Shown piece after piece: positions 9,183 through 17,900 of a DNA stretch of 64,000 nucleotides; positions within the stretch are counted from its first letter, which is position 1; every line of letters begins with the position of its first letter. The translations under genes were made by a program, and so were the position numbers. Below the pieces are notes generated by a model, which saw only the letters and a list, made by a program, of their open reading frames with translations, was not told where the DNA came from and did no database searches. The stretch is from Sphingopyxis sp. 2PD (GTDB taxonomy: Bacteria; Pseudomonadota; Alphaproteobacteria; Sphingomonadales; Sphingomonadaceae), in NCBI RefSeq assembly GCF_005503695.1, contig NZ_SCMU01000002.1:62001-126000 (forward strand). Reading direction: 5' to 3'.

Positions 9183-10844
9183 ATGGCCGATACCCAGATC
9201 CTTTCGCCCGTCGACGATGGCCATGCAAACCGCCTGCCCGCCCCCGCGGCGGGCAACCGCCTTGCGCCGCTGACCAGCTTCGTCCGCCAGCCCGCGGTAC
9301 AGCGCGCGCTGCCCGCAATTGCCATGACGTCGGCGATCGGCATCGCCGCGCTCGCCTGGTTCACCATGCAGTCGGCCCCGCAGGCGCAGCTGTTCGCCGG
9401 GCTGGACGACAGCGACAAGGCCGCCGTCGCCGACGCACTGCAGACGCAGGGCATCGCGCACAGCATCGACGCGAGCACCGGCGCGCTGACCGTCGATGCC
9501 GACAAATTGCACCAGGCGCGCATCGCGCTGGCCGGGCAAGGCCTGCCCAAGGCGGCGCCGAGCGGCGACAGCCTGATCGCGGCGCTGCCGATGGGGTCGA
9601 GCCGCGCGATCGAGGGCGAAGCGCTGCGGTCGGCGCGCGAGGCCGACCTTGCCCGCACGATCGAGACGATCGACGCCGTCAAAAGCGCGCGCGTCCATGT
9701 CGCCGCTGCCGAGCCCAGCCTGTTCGTCCGCGACGACAAGCCGTCGACCGCGTCGGTGATGCTGACGCTGCAGAACGGCCGCTCGCTGAGCGATGGCCAG
9801 GTGCAGGCGATCCGCTTCCTCGTCGCGTCGTCGGTCCCCGGCATGAACGCCGATCAGGTTTCGGTGATCGACCAGCGCGGCGCGCTGTTGTCCGACACCG
9901 CATCGGGCAGCGACATGAAGGCGTTCCAGTTGCAGGTGCAGGTCGAGGACCGGTTCCGCCGCGCGCTCGACACCTTGCTCGGCCCGATGCTCGGCGTCGG
10001 CAATTACAGCGTCGAGGTCCACGCCGACGTCGACATGTCCGAAAGCCAGGCGACGCGTGAAAGCTTTCCCGAAAATGATCGCGCGATGACCAGCGAACAG
10101 ATCACGCGCACCGTCAGCGGTCAGGGCGCGCCGCCCGCCGCGGTCGGCATCCCCGGTGCGCTGTCGAACCAGCCGCCGCAGGCGACGACGGTCACCGCCA
10201 ATGCACCGACCCCGACACCCACCGCCGGCGCGGCCCCCGAAACGGCGAGCAATGAAAATGCCGCGCGCGCCTTTGAAGTCGGCCGCGAGATTTCGGTGAC
10301 GCATTCGCCGCAGGGCAAGCTGCGCCGCGTCTCGGTCGCGGTCGCGCTCAATCAGGGCAAGAAGGCGCTGACCCAGGCCGACATGACCAAGATCGACAGC
10401 CTGGTCAAAGGCGCGATCGGGTTCGACGCCACCCGCGGCGATCAGGTCGCGATCAGCCAGCGGCCCTTCGTCCAGGTCGAAACCGAGGAACCGGCTTTCT
10501 ATGATCAGGCGTGGTTCCTGCCGCTGGTCAAGCAGGTCGGCGCGATCCTCGCCGCGCTGCTCGCCTTCCTGTTCATCGGTCGCCCGCTGATCCGCGCCGC
10601 CAAGGCGCGCGCCGCCGAACGCGCCGAACGCAATGCGGCGCTCGAGGAAAGCCTGCTCGCCGCGACCGACGGACGTCCCGCGCTCGCCAGCCCCGCCGCG
10701 GGCCGCGAGATCACGCTGGAGATGATCGAACAGGCGCCAAGCTATGAAACGCGCGCCAACCTGGTCCGCGCCTTTGTCCGCCAGGATTCGGCCCGCGCCG
10801 CGCTCGTCGTCCGCCAGCTGATGCAGGAGGGCGCCCGTGCCTGA
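9183..10844 (+). CDS. fliF: Flagellar MS-ring protein FliF
   Basis: This 553-residue protein builds the MS ring in the inner membrane, the base of the flagellum and housing of the export gate. A first membrane segment lies near residues 43-62 and a second near 440-462; ring-building motifs fill the large periplasmic region between. After the second helix the cytoplasmic tail should bind FliG. A Pro/Thr/Ala-rich linker sits around residues 320-360. It begins three bases after fliE and overlaps the fliG start by eight bases. Confidence 0.95.
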   Translation: MADTQILSPVDDGHANRLPAPAAGNRLAPLTSFVRQPAVQRALPAIAMTSAIGIAALAWFTMQSAPQAQLFAGLDDSDKAAVADALQTQGIAHSIDASTGALTVDADKLHQARIALAGQGLPKAAPSGDSLIAALPMGSSRAIEGEALRSAREADLARTIETIDAVKSARVHVAAAEPSLFVRDDKPSTASVMLTLQNGRSLSDGQVQAIRFLVASSVPGMNADQVSVIDQRGALLSDTASGSDMKAFQLQVQVEDRFRRALDTLLGPMLGVGNYSVEVHADVDMSESQATRESFPENDRAMTSEQITRTVSGQGAPPAAVGIPGALSNQPPQATTVTANAPTPTPTAGAAPETASNENAARAFEVGREISVTHSPQGKLRRVSVAVALNQGKKALTQADMTKIDSLVKGAIGFDATRGDQVAISQRPFVQVETEEPAFYDQAWFLPLVKQVGAILAALLAFLFIGRPLIRAAKARAAERAERNAALEESLLAATDGRPALASPAAGREITLEMIEQAPSYETRANLVRAFVRQDSARAALVVRQLMQEGARA

Positions 10845-11868
10845 TGCCGCCGAAACCATGGCGCCGCCTGCCAACCAGACCATCGAAGGATCGTCGGCCG
10901 CCGCGATCCTGCTGATGCTGCTCGACGAAAATGAAGCCGCGACAATCCTGAAGCATCTGGAGCCCGACGAAGTTCGCCAGCTGGCGAAATCGATGTTCGA
11001 CACCGCCAACGCCAGCGAACAGCAGATCGGCCAGGCGCTCGACCGTTTCGTCGTGCGCAGCCGCGATGTCAGCGCGCTGGCGATCGGCGCCGACGTCCGC
11101 ATCCGGACCGTCATCAACCAGGCCGTCGGCAACGTCCGCGCCGACAATATCCTGGCCGCGGTCGCGCCGCAGCGCAGCGCCGCGTCGCTCGAGATTCTCC
11201 GCTGGATGGATGTCGATGCAATCAGCGGGCTGCTGGCGCAGGAACATCCGCAGGTCGGCGCGCTGATCCTGTCGGTGCTGGTCCCCGATGTCGCCGCGCG
11301 CGCCATCGAAACGCTCGACGAAATCCTGCAGGCCGATCTGGTGCTCCGCGCCGCGATGCTGACCTCGGTCCCCGCCGCGGCGATCGAGGATCTGGAATCG
11401 GTGCTCGCGAGCGCCAATGTCGATGGCCAGCGCGTCGCCAAACAGGCGATCGGCGGCCCGAGCGACGTCGCCAAGATCATGAAGAAGATGCCGAAGTCGC
11501 TGAGCGAACGCACGATCCGCGCGCTCAAGAAGACCGACAAGCAGCTCGCCCAGGCGATCGAGGAAGAAATGTTCATCTTCGAAAATCTGCGCGATCTCGA
11601 CAAGAAGAGCCTGGGTTCGGTCCTGCGTTCGGTCGACGCGGCGCAGCTGGCGGTCGCGCTGAAGGGCACCGACGACGAGATGATCGACCTGTGCCTGTCG
11701 ACCATGTCGCAGCGCGCGTCGGAAACGATCCGCGACGAAATGGCCGAAATGACGATGGTCAAGCGCGCCGACGTCGACGATGCGCAAAAGAGCATCATGA
11801 CGATCGTCCGCCAGATGGCCGCGTCGGGCGAGATCATGATCGCGGGCGGGGGCGACGATTATGTCTGA
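10837..11868 (+). CDS. fliG: Flagellar motor switch protein FliG
   Basis: FliG couples ion flow through MotAB to rotation and forms the upper C ring. The 343-residue protein has the N-terminal FliF-binding domain, an EHPQ motif in the middle domain (residues 136-139), and a C-terminal domain with the charged helix that faces the stator. The start is GTG at 10837, with AGGAGG seven bases upstream, inside the end of fliF. The fliH gene starts before fliG stops. Confidence 0.95.
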   Translation: MPDAAETMAPPANQTIEGSSAAAILLMLLDENEAATILKHLEPDEVRQLAKSMFDTANASEQQIGQALDRFVVRSRDVSALAIGADVRIRTVINQAVGNVRADNILAAVAPQRSAASLEILRWMDVDAISGLLAQEHPQVGALILSVLVPDVAARAIETLDEILQADLVLRAAMLTSVPAAAIEDLESVLASANVDGQRVAKQAIGGPSDVAKIMKKMPKSLSERTIRALKKTDKQLAQAIEEEMFIFENLRDLDKKSLGSVLRSVDAAQLAVALKGTDDEMIDLCLSTMSQRASETIRDEMAEMTMVKRADVDDAQKSIMTIVRQMAASGEIMIAGGGDDYV

Positions 11869-12460
11869 TCGCACCGCCGAAACCGGCTTTGCCCCCGTCA
11901 CCCTGGCCGCGGCGATGGCGCGCAGCAGCGGTTTTCGTCCGCTCGCCTTCGACGGCAGTCCCCGCCCGCCGCAGCCCGCCGCGAGCGGTCCCGCCGAACT
12001 CGACCTCGACGACCCGTTCGCTCGCGGTCTGGCCGAAGGGCAACGCGTCGCCGAAGCAGCCTATGTCGCCGAACGCCACCAACTGCTCGCGCTGCTCGCC
12101 GGGGCCGAAGCGTTGCAGGACGAACCGAGCGAAGAATTGGCGCAGCTGATCGCGCACACCGTCGAACGGCTGGTGCATCAGATCGTCGCCGACGCCCCGA
12201 TCGACGCCGCGTGGCTGCAGGCGCAGGCCGAGACCGCCGCGGCGATGGTCGCCGACGCCGACAAGGCGCGGACCTTGTGCGTTCACCCCGACGATGCCGC
12301 GCTGCTGAGCGATTGCGCTCTACCGCTGGCGCTCGCCAGCGACCCGGGCATGATGCGCGGGACCGTCCGCATCGAAACCTCGACCGGCTGGATCGAGCAT
12401 GGCCGCGCCGTCTATCTCGACGAACTGCGCGTTGCGCTGGGCGAAGGGGCTGCCCCATGA
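11861..12460 (+). CDS. fliH: Flagellar export ATPase regulator FliH
   Basis: This 199-residue protein sits between fliG and fliI and matches FliH in position, size and composition: an acidic, proline-rich N-terminus, a central helix, and a C-terminal domain similar to the ATP-synthase delta subunit. FliH holds FliI as a complex and tethers it to the C ring. It overlaps fliG by eight bases and fliI by four. FliH sequences diverge strongly, so synteny carries much of the call. Confidence 0.82.
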   Translation: MSDRTAETGFAPVTLAAAMARSSGFRPLAFDGSPRPPQPAASGPAELDLDDPFARGLAEGQRVAEAAYVAERHQLLALLAGAEALQDEPSEELAQLIAHTVERLVHQIVADAPIDAAWLQAQAETAAAMVADADKARTLCVHPDDAALLSDCALPLALASDPGMMRGTVRIETSTGWIEHGRAVYLDELRVALGEGAAP

Positions 12461-13788
12461 CGCGCCGCCTTGCCCTCTCTGCGCAGCAGTTGCTCGACCC
12501 GATCGACCTGACGGGCGCCAGCCCGCGCCGCATCGGCACCCTCGTCTCGCACGAGGGCATCATGCTCGAAGTGTCGGGCTTTCCGCAGCCGCTGGGCAGC
12601 AATGTCCGGATCAAGTCGGCGAACAATGATTATGTCTATGGCGAGGTTGTCGGCTTTCGCGGCCAGAGCAGCCTGGTCCTGCCGTTCGACACCAATATGC
12701 CGCTGGTCACCGGCGCGCCGGTCGAACCGCATGGCGCGAGCTCGATGGTCGCATGCGGCAAGGCGCTGCTTGGCCGGATCATCGACGCACAGGGCAATCC
12801 GCTCGACGGGCGTCCGCCGATCAAGTCGCAGTTCCAGTGGCCGCTCGCCGGGCGCAAGGTCAATCCGCTGCGCCGTGGCCGCGTCACCCGTCCGCTCAAC
12901 ATGGGCGTGCGCGCGATCAACGCGCTGCTGACCGTCGGCGAGGGTCAGCGCGTCGCGATCATCGCGGGGTCGGGCGTCGGCAAATCGGTGCTGATGGGCC
13001 AGATGATCGCCGGGACCGAATGCGACGTCATCGTCGTCGGGCTGATCGGCGAACGCAGCCGCGAAGTCAGCGATTTCGTCGAAACCAAGCTGCCGCCCGA
13101 AGTCCGCAAGAAGTCGGTGGTGGTCGCGGTTCCAGCCGACCATCCGCCGCTGCTGCGCCTGCGCGCCGCGATGCGCGCCACCGCGATCGCCGAGGCGTTT
13201 CGCGCCGACGGCAAGAAGGTGCTGCTGCTGATCGACAGCCTGACCCGCGTTGCGCATGCGCAGCGCGAGATCGGGCTGACATTGGGCGAACCGCCGACGA
13301 TGAAGGGTTATCCGCCGTCGGTGTTCGCGCTGATCCCCTCGCTCTGCGAACGCGCGGGCATCGACCGCGAAACCGGCGGGTCGATCACCGCGCTCTACAC
13401 CGTCCTCGCCGACGGCGGCGACATCGACGATCCCGTCGTCGATTCGGCGCGCGCGATCGTCGACGGCCATATCATCCTGTCGCGCCAGCTGGCCGAACAG
13501 GGCGTCTATCCCGCGATCGACGTCGCGCGGTCGCTGTCGCGCACGATGGTCGACACGGTCGATCCCGAACATGCCGCCGCCGCCGCGCGCTTTCGCCAGC
13601 TGTGGTCGGCGTATGAAGAGAATCGCGATCTGATGCTGATGGGCGCCTATGTCGCCGGCGGCGATCCGGTGCTCGACACCGCGATCGCGCGCCATGCCGA
13701 CCAGCTCGCCTTCGTAACCCAGCCCGCCAAGGTGCAGGTCGATTTCGACATTTCCCGCCAGACCCTGATTGAAGGATATTCCGCATGA
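12457..13788 (+). CDS. fliI: Flagellum-specific export ATPase FliI
   Basis: FliI is the hexameric ATPase that energises flagellar type III export and resembles the F1 beta subunit. The 443-residue protein has Walker A AGSGVGKS at residues 170-177 (Lys176) and Walker B ending at Asp260 (VLLLIDS), followed by SLTRVAHAQREIGL typical of the family. The start is the ATG overlapping the fliH stop, since the upstream open frame lies wholly within fliH. Its stop overlaps fliJ. Confidence 0.96.
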   Translation: MTRRLALSAQQLLDPIDLTGASPRRIGTLVSHEGIMLEVSGFPQPLGSNVRIKSANNDYVYGEVVGFRGQSSLVLPFDTNMPLVTGAPVEPHGASSMVACGKALLGRIIDAQGNPLDGRPPIKSQFQWPLAGRKVNPLRRGRVTRPLNMGVRAINALLTVGEGQRVAIIAGSGVGKSVLMGQMIAGTECDVIVVGLIGERSREVSDFVETKLPPEVRKKSVVVAVPADHPPLLRLRAAMRATAIAEAFRADGKKVLLLIDSLTRVAHAQREIGLTLGEPPTMKGYPPSVFALIPSLCERAGIDRETGGSITALYTVLADGGDIDDPVVDSARAIVDGHIILSRQLAEQGVYPAIDVARSLSRTMVDTVDPEHAAAAARFRQLWSAYEENRDLMLMGAYVAGGDPVLDTAIARHADQLAFVTQPAKVQVDFDISRQTLIEGYSA

Positions 13789-14231
13789 CCGCCCGCACCG
13801 CACGCCGCAAACGCATCATCCGCGTGCGCACCGTCGAACATCAGATGGCCGAAGCGAATCTCGCGCGCGCCACGGGCGAACTCGCCAGCCTGGTCGAGCT
13901 GGCCAAGCGGCTCGAAACGCTGCGCGTCGATCTGGCGATGGCCAAGGGTGCCGTCGCGGGCGGCGCGCTCAACACGATCGGCGAGCTCGCGATGCGGCTC
14001 GACATCGCGCAGGAAAATCTGACCGCGCCGCTGGTGAACGCCAGCGCCCGCCGCGACCAGGCCGGAATGCTGGCGCAAAGCGCGATGGCCAAGGAAGAAT
14101 CGGCGGTCCGCCTGTACGAACGCAGCCGCAAATCGGCCGAAGCCGAAGCCGAGCGCCGCCGCGACGCCAACCGCCCGCACCGCGCGCGCGGCGGCATGCG
14201 CCTGCGCCTGATCGAAGGCGGCGCGGCATGA
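13785..14231 (+). CDS. fliJ: Flagellar export chaperone FliJ
   Basis: This small, highly charged, alpha-helical protein of 148 residues lies directly after fliI, with ATGA overlaps on both sides. FliJ forms a coiled coil that inserts into the FliI ring and contacts FlhA. The sequence is almost entirely predicted helix, with Ala/Arg/Glu-rich repeats. Similarity among FliJ proteins is weak, so the call rests mainly on position and coiled-coil character. Confidence 0.75.
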   Translation: MTARTARRKRIIRVRTVEHQMAEANLARATGELASLVELAKRLETLRVDLAMAKGAVAGGALNTIGELAMRLDIAQENLTAPLVNASARRDQAGMLAQSAMAKEESAVRLYERSRKSAEAEAERRRDANRPHRARGGMRLRLIEGGAA

Positions 14232-15739
14232 TGGGCGCGGCTTCCCTCCCCAATCCGCAGGCATCGATGCCCGCGGGCTTTGCTGCCTTCCTGAGCACGA
14301 TCGGCCAGACGCCGAGCGGCAGCGGCGAAGACGGTGGCTTTGAGCAATTGCTCGCTGCCGTGCCGAAGGTCGATGGCGCGGGGGTCAAGGCCGCGCCTGC
14401 GGCATCGGTTTCGCCTGCGCCGTCCGGAGCCGCGGCGGCACCGGCGATCCCCGCGATGACGGTGGCGCCGGCAATGGCCGTGACGCCCATGATGACGGCG
14501 ACGCCCGTGACGAGCGCAGCGTCGGAAATGCCGATGACGCCGGTGACGCCAGCGGCGGCTGCGGTTGTAGCGGCGGTCGTGGTCGCCCCGGCGGCGGCTG
14601 CGGGCGACGTCGTTGCCCCGGAAACTACCGCCGAAGCGCCGACGGCCATGACCAGGGACGCTGCGTCCACGACCGACGCCGACACCGCCGCGGCATCGGC
14701 GGCGAAACTGCTGATCGTGTTGAACGGCAGCGCCGCTAAGCCCGAAACAAAGCCGCTCAAGGCGCTCGACACCGAAGCCCCGACCGACGGCAAAGCAGTG
14801 GCGGAAACCGGCAGCGGTGTTGCCAAGCCTGCCGAAACGGCGGCGGCGCCCGAAACACTTGCCGCGACGCCAGCCCCGCCACCCGCCGCGCCGTCGGTCG
14901 CGGCATCGCCTGCCGCTGCGGCGGTCGTCGCTGCGGTGGTCGTTGCAGCGCCCGAGGCTGCGGCTAGCCAGGGCAAGCCGATGAAGGCGAGCGAGCCCGG
15001 CAAGCTTCCGGTCGCCGACACGGCACCGACCGCCGCGACCGTCGCCACCGCCTCCGCCCCCGCCGCAGACAAACCGCGCAGCGCCGAGGCCACGCGCGTG
15101 GCGCCCGAGATCGAAAGCGCGATCGCGGCGCCAGCGGCGAGCAAGCCGCGCGCCGCGCCGCAGCCGGGCCCGGCGGTTATCGCTGGCGAAGCGGTCGCGG
15201 CCAAGCCCACCGAAGTCGCACCGGCCATGACGGTCCAGTTCGCGCAGCCGACGAGCACGGGGGCTGCGACGCTGGCCAGCGCCGCAGCGCCGGTCACGAT
15301 CGCCGAACGCGTGCTCGACCTCGCCAGCGATGGCGCATGGATCGACCAGCTGGCGCACGACATCGCGGCAACCAAGTCGGACAGCGGCGACATCAGTTTT
15401 CGCCTGATGCCGCGGCACCTGGGCCGCCTCGACGTCGCGATGCTCGTGGGTGACGAGGGCGTGGCGCTGAAGCTCGACACCCAGCATGAAGCGACCGCGA
15501 CCATCGTCACCGCTGCGCAGGGCCGCCTGGTCGAAGACCTGCGCCAGCAGGGCGTCCGCGTGACCGGCAGCGAAGTGACCTGCACCCCCGGCGACACGGG
15601 GCGCCAGATGCAGGGCCAGTCGCAGGGCCAGGCCCGGGGCGCCGCGCAGGATGTCAGCCATCTGATCGAAACCGTTACCGAACGCGTGAAGGCGCGTGAT
15701 CCCGAAGAGGCCGCCGACCGCCGCGGCCGCTTTGCCTGA
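14228..15739 (+). CDS. fliK: Flagellar hook-length control protein FliK
   Basis: FliK measures hook length and switches the export gate from hook to filament substrates. This 503-residue version has a long low-complexity Ala/Pro/Val/Thr-rich middle (about residues 50-350) with repeats such as AAVVAAVVVA. The C-terminal domain is globular (about 365-470) and contains the conserved FRLMPRHLGRLDVAM stretch. The low-complexity part is the likely molecular ruler. It overlaps fliJ by four bases. The internal repeats make the length prone to change between strains. Confidence 0.9.
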   Translation: MMGAASLPNPQASMPAGFAAFLSTIGQTPSGSGEDGGFEQLLAAVPKVDGAGVKAAPAASVSPAPSGAAAAPAIPAMTVAPAMAVTPMMTATPVTSAASEMPMTPVTPAAAAVVAAVVVAPAAAAGDVVAPETTAEAPTAMTRDAASTTDADTAAASAAKLLIVLNGSAAKPETKPLKALDTEAPTDGKAVAETGSGVAKPAETAAAPETLAATPAPPPAAPSVAASPAAAAVVAAVVVAAPEAAASQGKPMKASEPGKLPVADTAPTAATVATASAPAADKPRSAEATRVAPEIESAIAAPAASKPRAAPQPGPAVIAGEAVAAKPTEVAPAMTVQFAQPTSTGAATLASAAAPVTIAERVLDLASDGAWIDQLAHDIAATKSDSGDISFRLMPRHLGRLDVAMLVGDEGVALKLDTQHEATATIVTAAQGRLVEDLRQQGVRVTGSEVTCTPGDTGRQMQGQSQGQARGAAQDVSHLIETVTERVKARDPEEAADRRGRFA

Positions 15740-15756
15740 CCACAAAGGGTAGAAGC

Positions 15757-16362
15757 ATGAGCAAGGAAAAAGACGAAGCCGCGCCCAAGAAGAAGGGCAA
15801 GTTCAAGAAGCTGCTGTTCATCGGCGTCAGCGCCGTGGCACTGATCGGCGCCGGGGCGGGCGCGGGCATCTATTTCGGCGCGCTGTCGGCGCACGAGGCC
15901 AAGCCCGAGGATAATTATCCCAAGCTCGTCCTGCGCAGCACCGGCGAGGAACCCGCCGCCACCGAGGGCGAAGACAAGGAAGCCGCACCGAAGGTCGGCA
16001 CCGTGTCGGTGCCCAACGACCGCTTCAAGGTCGACCCGCGCAAATATGACGTCACTTACTTTGCGATCCCCGATGCCTTCACGACCAACCTCGCCGACGG
16101 TTCGGGCTTTTTGCAGGCGGGTATCAGCCTTTCGACCTTTTATGACGGCAAGGTTATCAATAATATCAAACGCCAGGCCGTGCCGATCCGCTCGGTCGTG
16201 CTTATGGTCCTGTCCGAACAGGATCCGGCGTTGCTCTCGACATCGCAGGGGAAACAACGGCTGCAGCGGCAATTGACCGCTGCGATCAACGATGTGCTGC
16301 GCGAGAAAGAGGGTTTTGGTGGTATCGACAATGTCTATTTCACGAGCCTGGTGATCCAGTGA
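15757..16362 (+). CDS. fliL: Flagellar basal-body-associated protein FliL
   Basis: FliL is a single-span inner-membrane protein that surrounds the stator and affects torque. The 201-residue protein has a very basic N-terminus (KKKGKFKK), one membrane helix at about residues 20-42, an acidic linker, and a periplasmic FliL domain ending FTSLVIQ. It starts 17 bases after fliK, and its stop overlaps the GTG start of fliM. Confidence 0.92.
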   Translation: MSKEKDEAAPKKKGKFKKLLFIGVSAVALIGAGAGAGIYFGALSAHEAKPEDNYPKLVLRSTGEEPAATEGEDKEAAPKVGTVSVPNDRFKVDPRKYDVTYFAIPDAFTTNLADGSGFLQAGISLSTFYDGKVINNIKRQAVPIRSVVLMVLSEQDPALLSTSQGKQRLQRQLTAAINDVLREKEGFGGIDNVYFTSLVIQ

Positions 16363-17291
16363 GCGTGCGCGAAAAATCCGTCAAAGCCGTAAAGCCGCCC
16401 GCCGCCCCGACCACCGAGGCGGCTGACGCCAAGGCGTCGTTGCTGCTGCGCAAGGCTGCGGACAGCTATGCCTTTCCGGCGCTCGACAGCGTCGCGGTCC
16501 AGTTCGCCCGCTCGCTCCGCGACCTGATCCGCGCGCTCGGCGTGCCATCGGTGCAGGTCGAACGCGCGAGCGCCGAAACGATGAGCTTCGCGGACTGGAC
16601 CGCGGCGAGCGCTCCCGCGATCTTCTGGCGCTACCACGCGCCGCCGCTCAAGGGACCGGTGTTGCTCGGCGCACCGCGGCCGTTGCTGCTCCAGCTCGTC
16701 GACATCTTTTATGGTGGCAAGGGCAGCCTTGCCAGCGAGCGCGAAGAATTGACCGATGCCGAAGACCGCTTTGCGGCGCGGCTGGGCCGCGACATGGGGC
16801 TGCAACTCGCGGCAGCATGGGGCGACAAGCTGACCCTCGAGCCAGAGCTCGATTGCGTGACCGGCGACCCCGCCAAGCTTGCCGCGGTGCGCGCCGACGA
16901 CGAGCTGTTCGTCCAGCGCTTCATCCTGCGCGGGGCGCCGCTCGAGGGGCGGACGATCGCCTGCGCCTATCCGCTCGCCGCGTTGCGCGGAATTGCCGGG
17001 GCCGAACCGGTCGCCGAAATCCCGGGCAACGCCGACCCGGTCTGGGCGAGCGCGCTCCACAAGACGCTGCGCGAGGTGCGCCTGCCCGTCCGCTCGGTTC
17101 TGGCGCGCCCCGAAATCAGCCTGGTGAAACTGCTGGCGCTCGCGGTCGGGGACATCATCCCGATCGGAATGCCGCGCCATGTCCCGATAACCGTCGCCGG
17201 GCGCAGCTTTGCCCTCGGCAGCATCGGCGAAGCCAATGGCAATGCCGCCATCATGATCGAACAAATCGAAAAAGGACCGAACCATGACTGA
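16359..17291 (+). CDS. fliM: Flagellar motor switch protein FliM (no N-terminal CheY-binding motif)
   Basis: FliM forms the wall of the C ring and normally receives CheY-phosphate. This 310-residue protein has the middle domain (with FYGGKG near residue 122) and a C-terminal SpoA domain that pairs with FliN. The first 25 residues (MSVREKSVKAVKPPAAPTTE and on) do not contain the usual LSQ-x-EIDxLL CheY-docking motif. The GTG at 16359 overlaps the fliL stop and no earlier in-frame start exists, so a wrong start does not explain the absence. It overlaps fliN by eight bases. Confidence 0.9.
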   Translation: MSVREKSVKAVKPPAAPTTEAADAKASLLLRKAADSYAFPALDSVAVQFARSLRDLIRALGVPSVQVERASAETMSFADWTAASAPAIFWRYHAPPLKGPVLLGAPRPLLLQLVDIFYGGKGSLASEREELTDAEDRFAARLGRDMGLQLAAAWGDKLTLEPELDCVTGDPAKLAAVRADDELFVQRFILRGAPLEGRTIACAYPLAALRGIAGAEPVAEIPGNADPVWASALHKTLREVRLPVRSVLARPEISLVKLLALAVGDIIPIGMPRHVPITVAGRSFALGSIGEANGNAAIMIEQIEKGPNHD

Positions 17292-17622
17292 TCTGAGTGA
17301 CGCGCCGACGGCGCCGCGCACCGAGCGCCGCGACAGCAAGAATATCGCCGCGGCGCCCAATTTCGACCTGCTCGCCGGGGTGTCGCTGCGCGTGTCGGTC
17401 GAGGTCGGATCGACCTCGATGACGCTCGCCGAGCTGCTCGCGATCGACGAGGGCAGCGTAATCGAACTCGACCGCGCCGCGACCGACCTGCTCGACATCT
17501 ATGCCAACGGCACGCTGATCGCGAAGGGCGAGATCGTCAGCGTCGATGGTCGTTACGGCATCCAGGTCGCCGAAGTCGTCGCGCCCGCGCGCGGCCTCGA
17601 AGGCTTTGAACGGAGAGGCTGA
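17284..17622 (+). CDS. fliN: Flagellar motor switch protein FliN
   Basis: FliN is the small SpoA-domain protein at the base of the C ring and also helps dock FliH. The 112-residue sequence carries the family core (VSLRVSVEVGSTSMTLAELL, then VIELD, then YANGTLIAKGEIV). It overlaps fliM by eight bases and fliO by one. No CheY-binding or phosphatase segment (as in FliY) is present, so it does not replace the motif missing from FliM. Confidence 0.95.
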   Translation: MTDLSDAPTAPRTERRDSKNIAAAPNFDLLAGVSLRVSVEVGSTSMTLAELLAIDEGSVIELDRAATDLLDIYANGTLIAKGEIVSVDGRYGIQVAEVVAPARGLEGFERRG

Positions 17623-17900
17623 TGTTCGAATATATCCTCCGCCTGCTCATCCTGCTGCCGCTGATCGGCGGCATGGCGTGGGGCAGCCTGTGGCTGTGGA
17701 AGCGCGTCCAGATGGGCGTACCGCTCGTCGGCGGCGCGGCGAAGGCGCGCGCGGTCGAAATGGTCGACGTCCTGCCGCTGGGCCCGGGATCGAAGCTGGC
17801 GGTGGTCGAATTTGCCGGTCAGCGGATCCTGGTCGCGGTGTCGCGTAACGGGATCACCCGCATCGCCGACGACGCGCAGGGGGATTTCCATGTCGACTGA
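17622..17900 (+). CDS. fliO: Flagellar export apparatus protein FliO
   Basis: This 92-residue protein has one N-terminal membrane helix (residues 4-26) followed by a small cytoplasmic domain (VEMVDVLPLGPGSKLAVVEF, then ILVAVSRNGITRI). That matches FliO, which helps assemble the FliP pore. It starts on the last base of fliN and overlaps fliP by 11 bases. FliO is poorly conserved; position between fliN and fliP is strong support. Confidence 0.85.
   Translation: MFEYILRLLILLPLIGGMAWGSLWLWKRVQMGVPLVGGAAKARAVEMVDVLPLGPGSKLAVVEFAGQRILVAVSRNGITRIADDAQGDFHVD

Noticed and set aside
8751..11837. 1028-codon minus-strand frame opposite fliE-fliF-fliG
   Set aside because: Antisense shadow: it runs through three well-identified flagellar genes, has no start signals and has shadow-type composition.
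13841..16272. Long minus-strand frames opposite fliJ-fliK-fliL
   Set aside because: Low-complexity antisense of the Ala/Pro-rich fliK; no family resemblance.
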